Part shown: positions 1 through 7,815 of the stretch, piece after piece
Layout: the number at the start of each line of letters is the position of its first letter
Numbering within the stretch: position 1 is the stretch's first letter
DNA from: Amycolatopsis thailandensis
GTDB lineage: Bacteria; Actinomycetota; Actinomycetes; Mycobacteriales; Pseudonocardiaceae
Assembly: GCF_002234405.1 (NCBI RefSeq)
Contig: NZ_NMQT01000083.1
Coordinates: forward strand, 34,002-98,001
Length of the DNA stretch: 64,000 nt
Reading direction: 5' to 3'
Translations under genes and position numbers: made by a program
The notes under the pieces: generated by a model
The model's database searches: none
Seen by the model: the letters and a program-made list of their open reading frames with translations, nothing else
What the model was told of the DNA's origin: nothing

Positions 1-537
1 GCGCACCTGTTCCACGACACGATCCGCGCCAACCTGCTCTACGCGCGGCCGGAAGCCACCGAAACCGAGCTCGTCGAGGCGTGCGAGGCGGCCCGGATCT
101 GGCCGACCATCGCCCAGCTGCCCGAAGGTCTGGACACCGTCGTCGGCGACCGCGGCTACCGCTTGTCCGGCGGGGAGAAGCAGCGGCTGGCGCTGGCCCG
201 GCTCCTGATCAAGTCGCCGCCGATCGTGGTGCTGGACGAGGCGACCGCCCACCTGGACTCCGAGTCCGAGGCGGCCATCCAGCGAGCACTGAAGACCGCG
301 CTCGCCGGGCGCACCTCGCTCGTCATCGCGCACCGGCTGTCCACCATCCACGACGCCGACCAGATCCTGGTGATCGACGAGGGCCGGATCCAGGAACGCG
401 GCACGCACCAGGAACTGCTCGCCAACGGCGGACTCTACGCGGAACTGTATCGGACGCAGTTCGCCCAGCAGCGGGACTTCGTCGAAGAACCGGTCAAAAG
501 TGCGACCGCCGAAAGCGGAAACCATGCTTTGGGCTGA
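1..537 (+). CDS. ABC exporter (ATP-binding C-terminal part), truncated by window edge
   Basis: C-terminal 178 codons of an ABC transporter nucleotide-binding domain whose 5' part lies off the left edge. The visible part has the signature LSGGEKQ encoded from position 163, a Walker B region ending VVLDEATAHLD, and the switch histidine in IAHRLSTI, in the order expected of type IV (MsbA/McjD-like) exporters where the ATPase is fused behind a membrane domain. Walker A is not in view. The reading frame is open from base 1. It ends 35 bases before the next ABC gene on the same strand. Exporters of this type are common in peptide-antibiotic clusters, which matches the halogenase and StrR regulators nearby. 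The substrate cannot be read from the sequence. Confidence 0.93.
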   Translation, partial: AHLFHDTIRANLLYARPEATETELVEACEAARIWPTIAQLPEGLDTVVGDRGYRLSGGEKQRLALARLLIKSPPIVVLDEATAHLDSESEAAIQRALKTALAGRTSLVIAHRLSTIHDADQILVIDEGRIQERGTHQELLANGGLYAELYRTQFAQQRDFVEEPVKSATAESGNHALG

Positions 538-572
538 TGCTGGGAAGATCGGCGAAATCCCAGGATGGGACC

Positions 573-1499
573 ATGCCACTCGCTGACTCCCCTCCGGTGT
601 TTCACGCCACGGGCCTGGCCAAGAGATACGGCCGCCGCGGCAAGCAGGCACTCGCCGACGTCAACCTCACCGTCCCCGCCGGCCGGGTGATCGGTCTGGT
701 CGGCCCGAACGGAGCGGGCAAATCGACCCTGCTGAACCTCGCCTGCGGGCTGATCGAGCCGACCGAGGGCTCGTTGACCGTGCTGGGCTCCCGTCCGGCC
801 TCGAACGCCGCGCACCTGGCGAGGGTGGGGTTCGTCGCGCAGAACACCCCGGTGTACGGATCGTTCAGTGTGGCCGAGCACCTGACACTCGGCGCGAAGA
901 TGAACCCGAGCTGGGATCCGGCGCTCGCCGAGCGCCGGATCCGGCAGGTCGGGCTGAACCCGCGACAGAAGGCGGGCCAGCTTTCCGGTGGTCAGCGCGC
1001 GCAGCTCGCGCTGACCATCGCGGCCGCCAAGCGACCGGAATTGCTGATCTTCGACGAACCCGCCGCGGCACTGGATCCGCTGGCGCGCAAGGGTTTTCTC
1101 CGTAACCTGATGGAGTTCGTGGTCGAACTCGGCGCCAGCGCGGTGCTGTCCTCGCATCTGCTCGACGACATCGAGCAGGTCTGCGACTACCTCATCGTGC
1201 TGTGCGATTCGCGGGTGCAGGTCGCCGGCGACGTCCGCCACCTGCTGAACAGTCACGCCCGGATGGCCGCGCCGCGTGGCGGGTTCGACCGGCTTCCCCC
1301 CGGTACCGAGGTCATCCGGACCGAACACCGCGGCCATTACAGCCACGCGCTCGTCCGCATCGACGCCGCCGCGGGGCCGCTGCCCTACCCGCCCGAGCCG
1401 GTCTCGCTCGAAGAACTCGTCCTCGCGTACATGGGCCGGGCGGCGGGAATGGAAATCGGCGTGGACGCCAGGACCGAGGCATGGGAGACCCAGCGATGA
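573..1499 (+). CDS. ABC transporter ATP-binding protein (ABC-2/drug efflux type)
   Basis: 308-residue cytoplasmic ATPase. Walker A GPNGAGKST is at residues 44-52, the signature LSGGQ at 137-141 and Walker B LLIFDEP at about 157-163. The region after the ATPase core (about residues 235-308) is typical of ATPases that pair with ABC-2 type permeases. I chose ATG 573 because the homologous region starts right after it; the frame is open further upstream, but that stretch is an out-of-frame shadow of the preceding gene. Its stop overlaps the start of the permease gene by 4 bases (ATGA), so the two proteins should be made together as one exporter. Likely role: efflux of, or self-protection against, the product of the adjoining gene cluster. 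Confidence 0.93.
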   Translation: MPLADSPPVFHATGLAKRYGRRGKQALADVNLTVPAGRVIGLVGPNGAGKSTLLNLACGLIEPTEGSLTVLGSRPASNAAHLARVGFVAQNTPVYGSFSVAEHLTLGAKMNPSWDPALAERRIRQVGLNPRQKAGQLSGGQRAQLALTIAAAKRPELLIFDEPAAALDPLARKGFLRNLMEFVVELGASAVLSSHLLDDIEQVCDYLIVLCDSRVQVAGDVRHLLNSHARMAAPRGGFDRLPPGTEVIRTEHRGHYSHALVRIDAAAGPLPYPPEPVSLEELVLAYMGRAAGMEIGVDARTEAWETQR

Positions 1500-2521
1500 T
1501 GTGGCTGAGCTGGCGGCAGTTCCGCGTCCAAGCGCTCGCGGGACTCGTGGCGCTGGCCGTGATCGTCGCTTACCTGGTGTACGTGGGCACGGATGTCCGC
1601 CAGGGCTACGACGTCTACCAGGCGGCCTGCCGGAGCCAGGGCGACTGCGCGCAGGCGACGGCCCAGTTCCGCGCCGCCTACGAGAACACGTTGCTGTTCC
1701 TCGCGGCCGGTCTGGCCCTGATCCCCGCGATCCTCGGGACGTTCTGGGGCGCGCCGATGATCGCGCGGGAACTCGAAGGAAACACGCACACGCTGGCGTG
1801 GAACCAAAGCGTCACCCGGCAGCGCTGGTTGCTCGTCAAGGTCCTCGTCGTCGGCGTCGGCGCCATGGTCCTCACGGGAGTCGCCGGCGCGGCGCTCACC
1901 TGGGCGGCGGCCCCGTTCGACGAGGTCGTCAAGAACCAGTTCAGCACGTTCGTCTTCGGCGCTCGCTACATCGCCCCGATCGGCTACGCCGCGCTGGCGT
2001 TCACGGTCGGCACCGTCGCCGGCCTCCTGCTGCGGCGGACACTGCCCGCGATGGCGCTGACCCTGGTCGGCTTCATCGCCTTCCAGTTCTTCTTCGCCAA
2101 CACGGTGCGGCCCAACCTCGTGCCCGCCGAACACGCCACGCTGCCGATGACGGCCGAGGCCATCAACGAAGCGCAGAACCTGGGCAGCATCACCGGCGGC
2201 TCGGTCATCCACGGGGTGCGGGTCCCGAACGCGCCCGACGCCTGGATCGCCGACACCAGTCCGCTGCGCACGCCGGACGGCAAGACCATCGACGGCGGCA
2301 AGTTCGGCGCGTGTATCAATACCCCGCCCAAGACCGGGGCGGGCGGCACATTCGGCGACGCCGCGGTATGCCTCGCCAAGTACGACCTCCACGTCGACGT
2401 CAGTTACCAGCCCGCCAGTCGCTATTGGACCTTCCAGACGCTGGAGACCGCGGTCTATCTCGCGCTCAGCGGCGGTCTCGTCGCGCTCAGCCTGGTACGG
2501 ATACGTCGCCGGGTGAGCTGA
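1496..2521 (+). CDS. ABC-2 type transporter permease
   Basis: 341-residue integral membrane protein, the membrane partner of the ATPase just upstream. It starts with WLSWRQFR, a common N-terminal pattern in actinobacterial ABC-2 permeases, followed by hydrophobic segments at about residues 13-33, 64-88, 110-135, 155-180, 185-205 and a last one at about 316-333. A large extracytoplasmic loop lies between the fifth and last segments (about 206-315). Several in-frame ATGs exist (1481, 1496, 1499); 1496 is preferred because it forms the ATGA overlap with the upstream stop. A Rho-independent terminator follows 14 bases after the stop, which closes this transporter operon before the halogenase. Confidence 0.9.
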   Translation: MMWLSWRQFRVQALAGLVALAVIVAYLVYVGTDVRQGYDVYQAACRSQGDCAQATAQFRAAYENTLLFLAAGLALIPAILGTFWGAPMIARELEGNTHTLAWNQSVTRQRWLLVKVLVVGVGAMVLTGVAGAALTWAAAPFDEVVKNQFSTFVFGARYIAPIGYAALAFTVGTVAGLLLRRTLPAMALTLVGFIAFQFFFANTVRPNLVPAEHATLPMTAEAINEAQNLGSITGGSVIHGVRVPNAPDAWIADTSPLRTPDGKTIDGGKFGACINTPPKTGAGGTFGDAAVCLAKYDLHVDVSYQPASRYWTFQTLETAVYLALSGGLVALSLVRIRRRVS

Positions 2522-2534
2522 AACACCGGGAAAG

Positions 2535-2567
2535 GCGTCGTCGGAAATTGTTCCGGCGACGCTTTTT
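2535..2567 (+). terminator. Rho-independent terminator after the ABC operon
   Basis: A stem formed by GCGTCG-CGGAA and TTCCG-CGACGC (one unpaired base on each side), with a short ATTG loop, is followed directly by five T residues. It lies 14 bases after the permease stop and separates the transporter operon from the halogenase gene, which therefore probably has its own promoter between 2568 and 2692. That stretch also contains the small palindrome GGAACAGTTCC at 2578-2588. Confidence 0.8.
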
Positions 2568-2692
2568 CTCGTACCCTGGAACAGTTCCCGTGTCCGTTGG
2601 GGAAAACTGTCAAAGGTGGGTAACCGGCGGTCGTTGTGAAACCCTGGAACCGAGAAATCGAGAGATTCCGGAAACGTGTTCCAGGAGGTCGA

Positions 2693-4195
2693 ATGAGTAC
2701 GGCACGACACGAGGAATTCGACGTAGCGGTCGTCGGCGGCGGCCCGGCGGGGTCGACGCTCGCATCGCTGGTGGCCATGCGAGGGCATCGCGTCCTGCTT
2801 CTGGAGAAGGAGACGTTCCCCAGGTACCAGATCGGCGAATCGCTGCTGCCGTCCACCATCCACGGCATCTGTCATCTGCTCGGCGTCGACGAAGAGATCG
2901 CCGAAGCCGGTTTCCTCCGCAAGCGTGGCGGCACTTTCCGGTGGGGCGCCAACCCGACGCCGTGGAACTTCGCCTTCTCCGTTTCGCCCAAGGTCGCCGG
3001 GCCGACCTCGTTCGCCTATCAGGTCGAACGGAGCAAATTCGACAAGATCCTGCTCGACAATTCCGCTCGTAAAGGGGTCGACGTCCGCCAGAACCGCACG
3101 GTGACCGACGTCGTGGAGGGTGAAGACGGCCGGGTGCGCGGATTGCGGTACACCGATCCGGACGGCACCGAGCACGAGGTTTCGGCCCGCTACGTCGTCG
3201 ACGCCTCCGGCAACACCGGTCGCCTGCACAAACGGGTCGGCGGTTCGCGGAAGTACTCCGACTTCTTCCGCAGCCTCGCCCTGTTCGGCTACTTCGAGAA
3301 CGGCAAGCGCCTGCCCGCCCCGAACTCCGGCAACATCCTGTGTGTCGCGTTCAGCCACGGGTGGTTCTGGTACATCCCGCTCAGTGACACGCTGACCAGC
3401 GTCGGCGCCGTCGTGCGCCGGGAGGACGCGGCGCGGATCCAGGGCGACCCCGAGGAGGCGATGCGGGCTCTCATCGACGAGTGCCCGATGATCGGCGAGT
3501 ACCTCGCCGGCGCGACGCGTGTCACGACCGGCCAGTACGGCCAGTTGCGGGTGCGCAAGGACTACTCCTACCACCACACGAATTTCTGGCGGCCGGGTAT
3601 GGTCCTCGTCGGCGACGCCGCCTGCTTCGTGGACCCGGTGTTCTCCTCCGGGGTCCACCTGGCCACCTACAGCGCGCTGCTGGCGGCCCGGTCCATCAAC
3701 AGCGTCCTGGACGGGAAGGTCGGCGAGCAACGGGCCTTCGACGAGTTCGAGGCGCGGTACCGCCGCGAGTACAGCGTCTTCTACGAGTTCCTGACCTCGT
3801 TCTACGACATGCACATCGACGAGGACTCGTACTTCTGGTCGGCCAAGAAGGTGACCAAGAGCAGCGACACGGAACTGGAGTCGTTCGTCGAACTCGTCGC
3901 CGGGATGTCCAGCACGGAATTCAACCTGACCGACACCGAGGCGGGGGTCCTGCGCCTCAAGCAGCGCTCGGCGGAGTTCGCCGACGCCGTCGACACACTG
4001 GTCGAGGCCCGCGAGGAGAACATGACGCCGTTGTTCCGGTCGTCGGTGGTGCGCCAGGCGATGCAGGAGGGTTCGCAGGTGCAGACCCGGGCGCAGCTCG
4101 GCGACGAAGCGGGCGAGGTCGCCCCGGTCTTCGACGGGGGTCTCGTCGCGACGCCCGACGGCATGTCGTGGAGCGAACCGGATCCGGTCCGATGA
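2693..4195 (+). CDS. Flavin-dependent halogenase (glycopeptide BhaA type)
   Basis: 500-residue FADH2-dependent halogenase. The FAD-binding GGGPAG is at residues 15-20. The halogenase hallmark is present as WFWYIP, followed by the FAD/flavin region VLVGDAACFVDPVFSSGVH. From memory, the protein closely resembles the chlorinases of vancomycin-type clusters (BhaA, VhaA), which chlorinate beta-hydroxytyrosine or tyrosine residues held on a nonribosomal peptide synthetase carrier protein. Similar enzymes occur in ramoplanin and enduracidin clusters, so the exact product is open. ATG 2693 has a strong AGGAGG at 2683-2688. The stop overlaps the acylase start by 4 bases (ATGA), so both are translationally coupled. 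Free tryptophan as substrate is less likely given the family resemblance. Confidence 0.92.
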   Translation: MSTARHEEFDVAVVGGGPAGSTLASLVAMRGHRVLLLEKETFPRYQIGESLLPSTIHGICHLLGVDEEIAEAGFLRKRGGTFRWGANPTPWNFAFSVSPKVAGPTSFAYQVERSKFDKILLDNSARKGVDVRQNRTVTDVVEGEDGRVRGLRYTDPDGTEHEVSARYVVDASGNTGRLHKRVGGSRKYSDFFRSLALFGYFENGKRLPAPNSGNILCVAFSHGWFWYIPLSDTLTSVGAVVRREDAARIQGDPEEAMRALIDECPMIGEYLAGATRVTTGQYGQLRVRKDYSYHHTNFWRPGMVLVGDAACFVDPVFSSGVHLATYSALLAARSINSVLDGKVGEQRAFDEFEARYRREYSVFYEFLTSFYDMHIDEDSYFWSAKKVTKSSDTELESFVELVAGMSSTEFNLTDTEAGVLRLKQRSAEFADAVDTLVEAREENMTPLFRSSVVRQAMQEGSQVQTRAQLGDEAGEVAPVFDGGLVATPDGMSWSEPDPVR

Positions 4196-6519
4196 AGCGG
4201 CGCGGCCGGAAGGCGGTCGTGCTGCTGGCCGTCTCCGCGCTGCTGTCCGGCATGACTCCCCCGGCCGCGATCGCCGGCCCGCGTCCGGAGACCTTCCAGG
4301 TCCCCGGGCTGAGCCGTCCGGTGCGGATGGTCGTGGACCACTGGGGTGTGCCGCACATCTACGCGCGGAACACGGACGACCTCTTCCTCGCGCAGGGATT
4401 CAACGCCGCGCGCGATCGGCTGTTCCAAATGGACATCTGGCGGCGAAGCGGTCTCGGGCTGCTCTCGGAGATCCTCGGCCCGTCGTTCGTGAAGCAGGAT
4501 CGCGCGGCCCGGCTCCTCCTCTACCGCGGCGACATGGACCGCGAATGGGCGGCGTACGGTCCCGAGGCGAAACAAGCGGCGATCCGGTTCACCGAAGGCA
4601 TCAACGCCCGGCTGGACTGGATCGAGCAGCACCCGGAAAGCCTGCCGCCGGAGTTCACCGAGTTCGGCTTCAAGCCGGGCCGATGGCGGCCGGAGGACGT
4701 GGTGCGCGTCCGCAAGCACGGGCTGTCGATGAACGCGGCGTCGGAGGTGCTCCGCTCCCGCCTGGTCTGCGCGGGCGGCATCGAGGCCGACAAGTTCTCC
4801 CATGCGCTCCAGCCCGCCCACGTCCCGGCGGTCCCGGACGGGATCGACCCGTGTTCGATCCCGCCGGACGTGCTGGATCCCGTCGCTCCTGCCTTCGGCG
4901 GGCAGCCTCCTTACACCTCCGGGATGGCCGAAGGCAGCAACGGCTGGGTGGTGTCGCCGGACAGGACCGCGAGCGGACGCCCGATACTGGCCAACGACCC
5001 GCACCGGGCGCTCACCGCGCCGCCGCTGCGGTACCTCAGCCATCTTTCGGCGCCGGGCCTCGACGTGATCGGGGCGGGCGAGCCGTTCCAGCCCGGGGTC
5101 TCCATCGGGCACAACGAATCGGTCGCGTTCGGCCTGACCGTGTTCGGTATCGACCAGGAGGATCTGTACGTCTATAAGCTCGACCCGGGCGATCCCGGCC
5201 GGTACCGCTACGGCGACGGCTGGGAGTCCTTCCGGACCGTCACCGAGGAGGTGCCGGTCAAGGACGGGCCGCCGCAGCGGATCGAAATGCAGTTCTCCCG
5301 GCACGGTCCCGTACTGCGGGTCGACGCAGGGCGTCAGGTGGCCTACGCGCTGCGCACGGCCTGGACCGAACCCGGGACGGCACCGTACTTCGGCTCCCTG
5401 CGCTATCTGCGGGCACGGAACTTCGGCGACTTCTCCGCCGCGCTGCGGCAGTGGGGCGGGCCGGCGGAAAACCTGCTCTACGCCGACACCGGCGGGAACA
5501 TCGGCTGGGTCGCGGCCGGGCTGGCTCCGAAGCGCTCCGGCTACGACGGGCTGTTCCCGGTCCCCGGGGACGGCCGCCACGAGTGGACCGGCTTTCACGA
5601 CGGCGCGACCCTGCCCCGCTCCTACAATCCGAAGAACGGCTTCATCGCCTCCGCCAACGAGTACAACGTCCCGGCGGGGCATCCGTTCCAGGTGGGCTAC
5701 GAGTGGGAACCCCCGTATCGCAAGCAGCGCATCGACGACGTGCTCGCCGCCGGCCGCAAGCAGTCCGTCGACGATTCGGTACGGCTCCAGAACGACCAGC
5801 TTTCGCTGCCGGCGCTCCGCCTGGTGCCGCTGCTGGCCGGGTTGCGGAGCACCGATCCCGACACCGAGCGGGCGTTGAACCTGCTCCGCGGGTACGACGG
5901 TGTCGCCCACGTCGATTCGGCGGGCACCGCGCTCTACGAGCCCTGGTTCACCAACCACCTCGTCCCGGCGTTCCTCCGCGTGTTCCTGAACGAGGAGGCG
6001 GCGTCGCTCGCGGCGATTCCCGGCGGCGACGTCGGCTTGATGCTCGACGCGCTCGAACATCCCGACCGTTGGTTCGGGCCCGGCGGAGCGGCCGCCAGGG
6101 ACCGGTTGTTGCTGTCCACGCTCGGCGCCGCCTACGCCGACGTGCGCGGGAAACTCGGCGACGATCCGGGCAAGTGGCGCTGGGGCGCACTCCAGCACAC
6201 GTCCTTCCTCAGCACCACCGGACGGCACGTCGGCCCGGTGGAGCGCGGCGGCTCCGGGTACACGGTGGACGTCTCGAAGTACGACCCCTCCACCTACGGC
6301 CAGGGGGTGGGCGGCTCGTTCAAGATGGCGCTCGACGTCGGGCGCTGGGACGGCTCCAAGGCGGTCAGCGCCCCCGGCCAGTCCGGTGACACGACCGGCC
6401 CGCACTATCGCGACCTGCTGGAGCGCTGGCGGACCGGGGACTACTTCCCGTTGCTCTACAGTCGCAGCGCGATCGAGCGCAACGCCGAAAAGGTGATCGT
6501 CTTGCTCCCCCGCGCCTGA
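4192..6519 (+). CDS. Secreted penicillin acylase family Ntn-hydrolase
   Basis: 775-residue precursor of an N-terminal-nucleophile amidase. An N-terminal signal peptide (about residues 1-28, charged start MKRRGRK then a hydrophobic stretch) sends it out of the cytoplasm. The alpha chain runs to about residue 248. The motif EGSNGWVV places the self-cleavage site and catalytic serine at Ser249, which becomes the N-terminus of the beta chain. Downstream DPH and the SANEYN region match conserved beta-chain motifs. Family members cleave acyl side chains from amides: penicillin G/V, aculeacin, N-acyl homoserine lactones, or acylated prodrug forms of peptide antibiotics. Coupling to the halogenase (ATGA overlap) suggests it matures or deacylates the cluster product outside the cell. 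Quorum quenching or unrelated amide hydrolysis remain possible. Confidence 0.9.
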   Translation: MKRRGRKAVVLLAVSALLSGMTPPAAIAGPRPETFQVPGLSRPVRMVVDHWGVPHIYARNTDDLFLAQGFNAARDRLFQMDIWRRSGLGLLSEILGPSFVKQDRAARLLLYRGDMDREWAAYGPEAKQAAIRFTEGINARLDWIEQHPESLPPEFTEFGFKPGRWRPEDVVRVRKHGLSMNAASEVLRSRLVCAGGIEADKFSHALQPAHVPAVPDGIDPCSIPPDVLDPVAPAFGGQPPYTSGMAEGSNGWVVSPDRTASGRPILANDPHRALTAPPLRYLSHLSAPGLDVIGAGEPFQPGVSIGHNESVAFGLTVFGIDQEDLYVYKLDPGDPGRYRYGDGWESFRTVTEEVPVKDGPPQRIEMQFSRHGPVLRVDAGRQVAYALRTAWTEPGTAPYFGSLRYLRARNFGDFSAALRQWGGPAENLLYADTGGNIGWVAAGLAPKRSGYDGLFPVPGDGRHEWTGFHDGATLPRSYNPKNGFIASANEYNVPAGHPFQVGYEWEPPYRKQRIDDVLAAGRKQSVDDSVRLQNDQLSLPALRLVPLLAGLRSTDPDTERALNLLRGYDGVAHVDSAGTALYEPWFTNHLVPAFLRVFLNEEAASLAAIPGGDVGLMLDALEHPDRWFGPGGAAARDRLLLSTLGAAYADVRGKLGDDPGKWRWGALQHTSFLSTTGRHVGPVERGGSGYTVDVSKYDPSTYGQGVGGSFKMALDVGRWDGSKAVSAPGQSGDTTGPHYRDLLERWRTGDYFPLLYSRSAIERNAEKVIVLLPRA

Positions 6520-6529
6520 CTGCCGCGAT

Positions 6530-6580
6530 AAAACGGGCCCCTCTCGATGACCTCCTTTGGTCATCGAGAGGGGCCGTTTT
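6530..6580. terminator. Bidirectional terminator between acylase and strR-like gene
   Basis: Nearly perfect stem: the left arm (6530-6552) and right arm (6559-6580) pair over about 22 bases with a single bulged G, flanked by AAAA on the left and TTTT on the right. It sits 10 bases after the acylase stop and 9 bases before the stop codon of the convergent regulator gene, so it can terminate transcription from both sides. Confidence 0.9.
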
Positions 6581-6588
6581 CAGCTCCC

Positions 6589-7560
6589 TCAGGCGGATTT
6601 CGACCCTTTGTGTTCGATGCGGAACGCGATCTCCGACCATTTCTCGGCGCAATAGCGCGCCAGTTCGGCGATCGTTTCCGTACTGTGCGGCGGCACGCTG
6701 TCGACGAGCCTGTTCCAATCCTCCGACCGGACCATGTGGATGTTCAGCAGCCGCAGCAGGTCCCGGCCGTTCTCGTTGAGACGCAGCGCGGGATCCTCCC
6801 GCAACCGCGCCATCACCAGCGCCGGCGGCGGTTTCACCTCGTACCGGGCGACGACACGGCCGGAGAGCCGGTCGTCGGGCTCCCATTCCCCGAGCTTCGC
6901 CTGCCGTTTCCGCGGGACCGGGTCGTCGCCGCGCAACATCCGCTTCTTGACGTCCCGCACGGTCTCCGCCGAGATGCCCGCTGCCCGGGCGACCTGGCGC
7001 AGCGACAGGCTGGGATTGCCGACGATGATCTCGTGCGCCAGCTTGCGCCCCGCGCTCACGTCGATGGACCGGACACGGCCGTCCCTCCCGATACGGCCCG
7101 CCTCGTTCTCCTCACCGGCCATGTTGTCGCGGCGGATCGCGGCGACCGTCTTGGCGGACATGCCGACCACCGACGCGATCATCCGGTCGGACCAGCGGCT
7201 GTGGGTGACGATGATGCGTTCCGCCGCCTGTCTGCGATCGGCCGTCGACAGTGGCAGGCCGTGCGTGGTGTTGGACTCCACGGCCAGGATGAACGCGTCC
7301 TCCTCGGTGCCTTCGAAGAACCGCACCGCGATCGTCTTGCGGCCGGCCAGCATCGCCGCCCGAAGGCGGTGCACGCCGTCGATCACCCGCATCGAGGGCC
7401 GGTGCACCACGATCGGCGGCAGCGGCACGCTGGCGGCCACCAGCATTTCCACGTGTTCCATACTCTCGCCCGCGATCCGCGGGGAGTCACCCGCGGAGAG
7501 AAAACGAATTTCCACTTCTTCTGTCGGTTGCAGATCGTCGCGCCCCAGTGCGAACCGCAA
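6589..7560 (-). CDS. StrR/Bbr-family pathway activator 1 (ParB-like N-terminal domain)
   Basis: 323-residue DNA-binding activator of the StrR family. The N-terminal third is a ParB/Sulfiredoxin-like domain with the conserved GDSPR (about residues 24-28) and MRVIDGVHRL. It is followed by a helix-turn-helix around SDRMIASVVGMSAKTVAAIRR and a second HTH-like region (SLRQVARAAGISAETVRDVKK). Relatives are StrR (streptomycin), Bbr (balhimycin), Tei15* and Dbv4 (teicoplanin, A40926), all pathway-specific activators of antibiotic clusters. It is encoded on the strand opposite to the halogenase operon. A palindromic StrR-type operator lies 47-76 bases upstream of its start, pointing to auto- or cross-regulation. 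It probably controls the cluster at the left edge. Confidence 0.9.
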   Translation of the reverse strand: MRFALGRDDLQPTEEVEIRFLSAGDSPRIAGESMEHVEMLVAASVPLPPIVVHRPSMRVIDGVHRLRAAMLAGRKTIAVRFFEGTEEDAFILAVESNTTHGLPLSTADRRQAAERIIVTHSRWSDRMIASVVGMSAKTVAAIRRDNMAGEENEAGRIGRDGRVRSIDVSAGRKLAHEIIVGNPSLSLRQVARAAGISAETVRDVKKRMLRGDDPVPRKRQAKLGEWEPDDRLSGRVVARYEVKPPPALVMARLREDPALRLNENGRDLLRLLNIHMVRSEDWNRLVDSVPPHSTETIAELARYCAEKWSEIAFRIEHKGSKSA

Positions 7561-7606
7561 TTTCCAGCTCCTTAACTTCGTCCCTACCCGGCACTCATGC
7601 CACGGC

Positions 7607-7636
7607 GTTCAACTGCCACCTTTTGCGCAGTTGAAC
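7607..7636. promoter_or_regulatory. StrR-type operator upstream of the first activator gene
   Basis: Perfect 9-bp inverted repeat GTTCAACTG (7607-7615) and CAGTTGAAC (7628-7636) separated by 12 bases. The published StrR consensus is GTTCGActG, 11 bases, CagTcGAAc, so each half site differs at one position and the spacer by one base. It is located 47-76 bases upstream of the regulator gene beginning at 7560 (minus strand). I saw no second copy of this motif in the window. Confidence 0.8.
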
Positions 7637-7779
7637 ACGAATACAGGAAATAATTGGCACCCGGCCAAATCCCACACAACGGAATGACCGGATAATGCCC
7701 GCGATGTGCGCCGATCATTCTTTGCCGAACGCGGCGGATTGTCACGCGTTTCTTCGCGAGGTTTCACCCCGTGGAACAC

Positions 7780-7810
7780 CCGGCGGCGCCGGCCGTACCG
7801 GCGCCGCCGG
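7780..7810 (-). terminator. GC-rich hairpin terminator of the second activator gene
   Basis: Perfect 13-bp arms (7780-7792 and 7798-7810) built from CCGGCGGCGCCGG with a 5-base loop, starting 6 bases after the stop codon of the gene at 7816-8880 (minus strand). There is no long T-run, which is common for actinobacterial terminators. It separates the two activator genes into two transcription units. Confidence 0.7.
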
Positions 7811-7815
7811 GGCGG

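Noticed and set aside
1385..3814. Very long antisense open frames (also at 3802-6564 and 25195-28563)
   Set aside because: These are mirror frames of high-GC genes with strong third-position bias; products are His/Arg/Gly-rich without domains.
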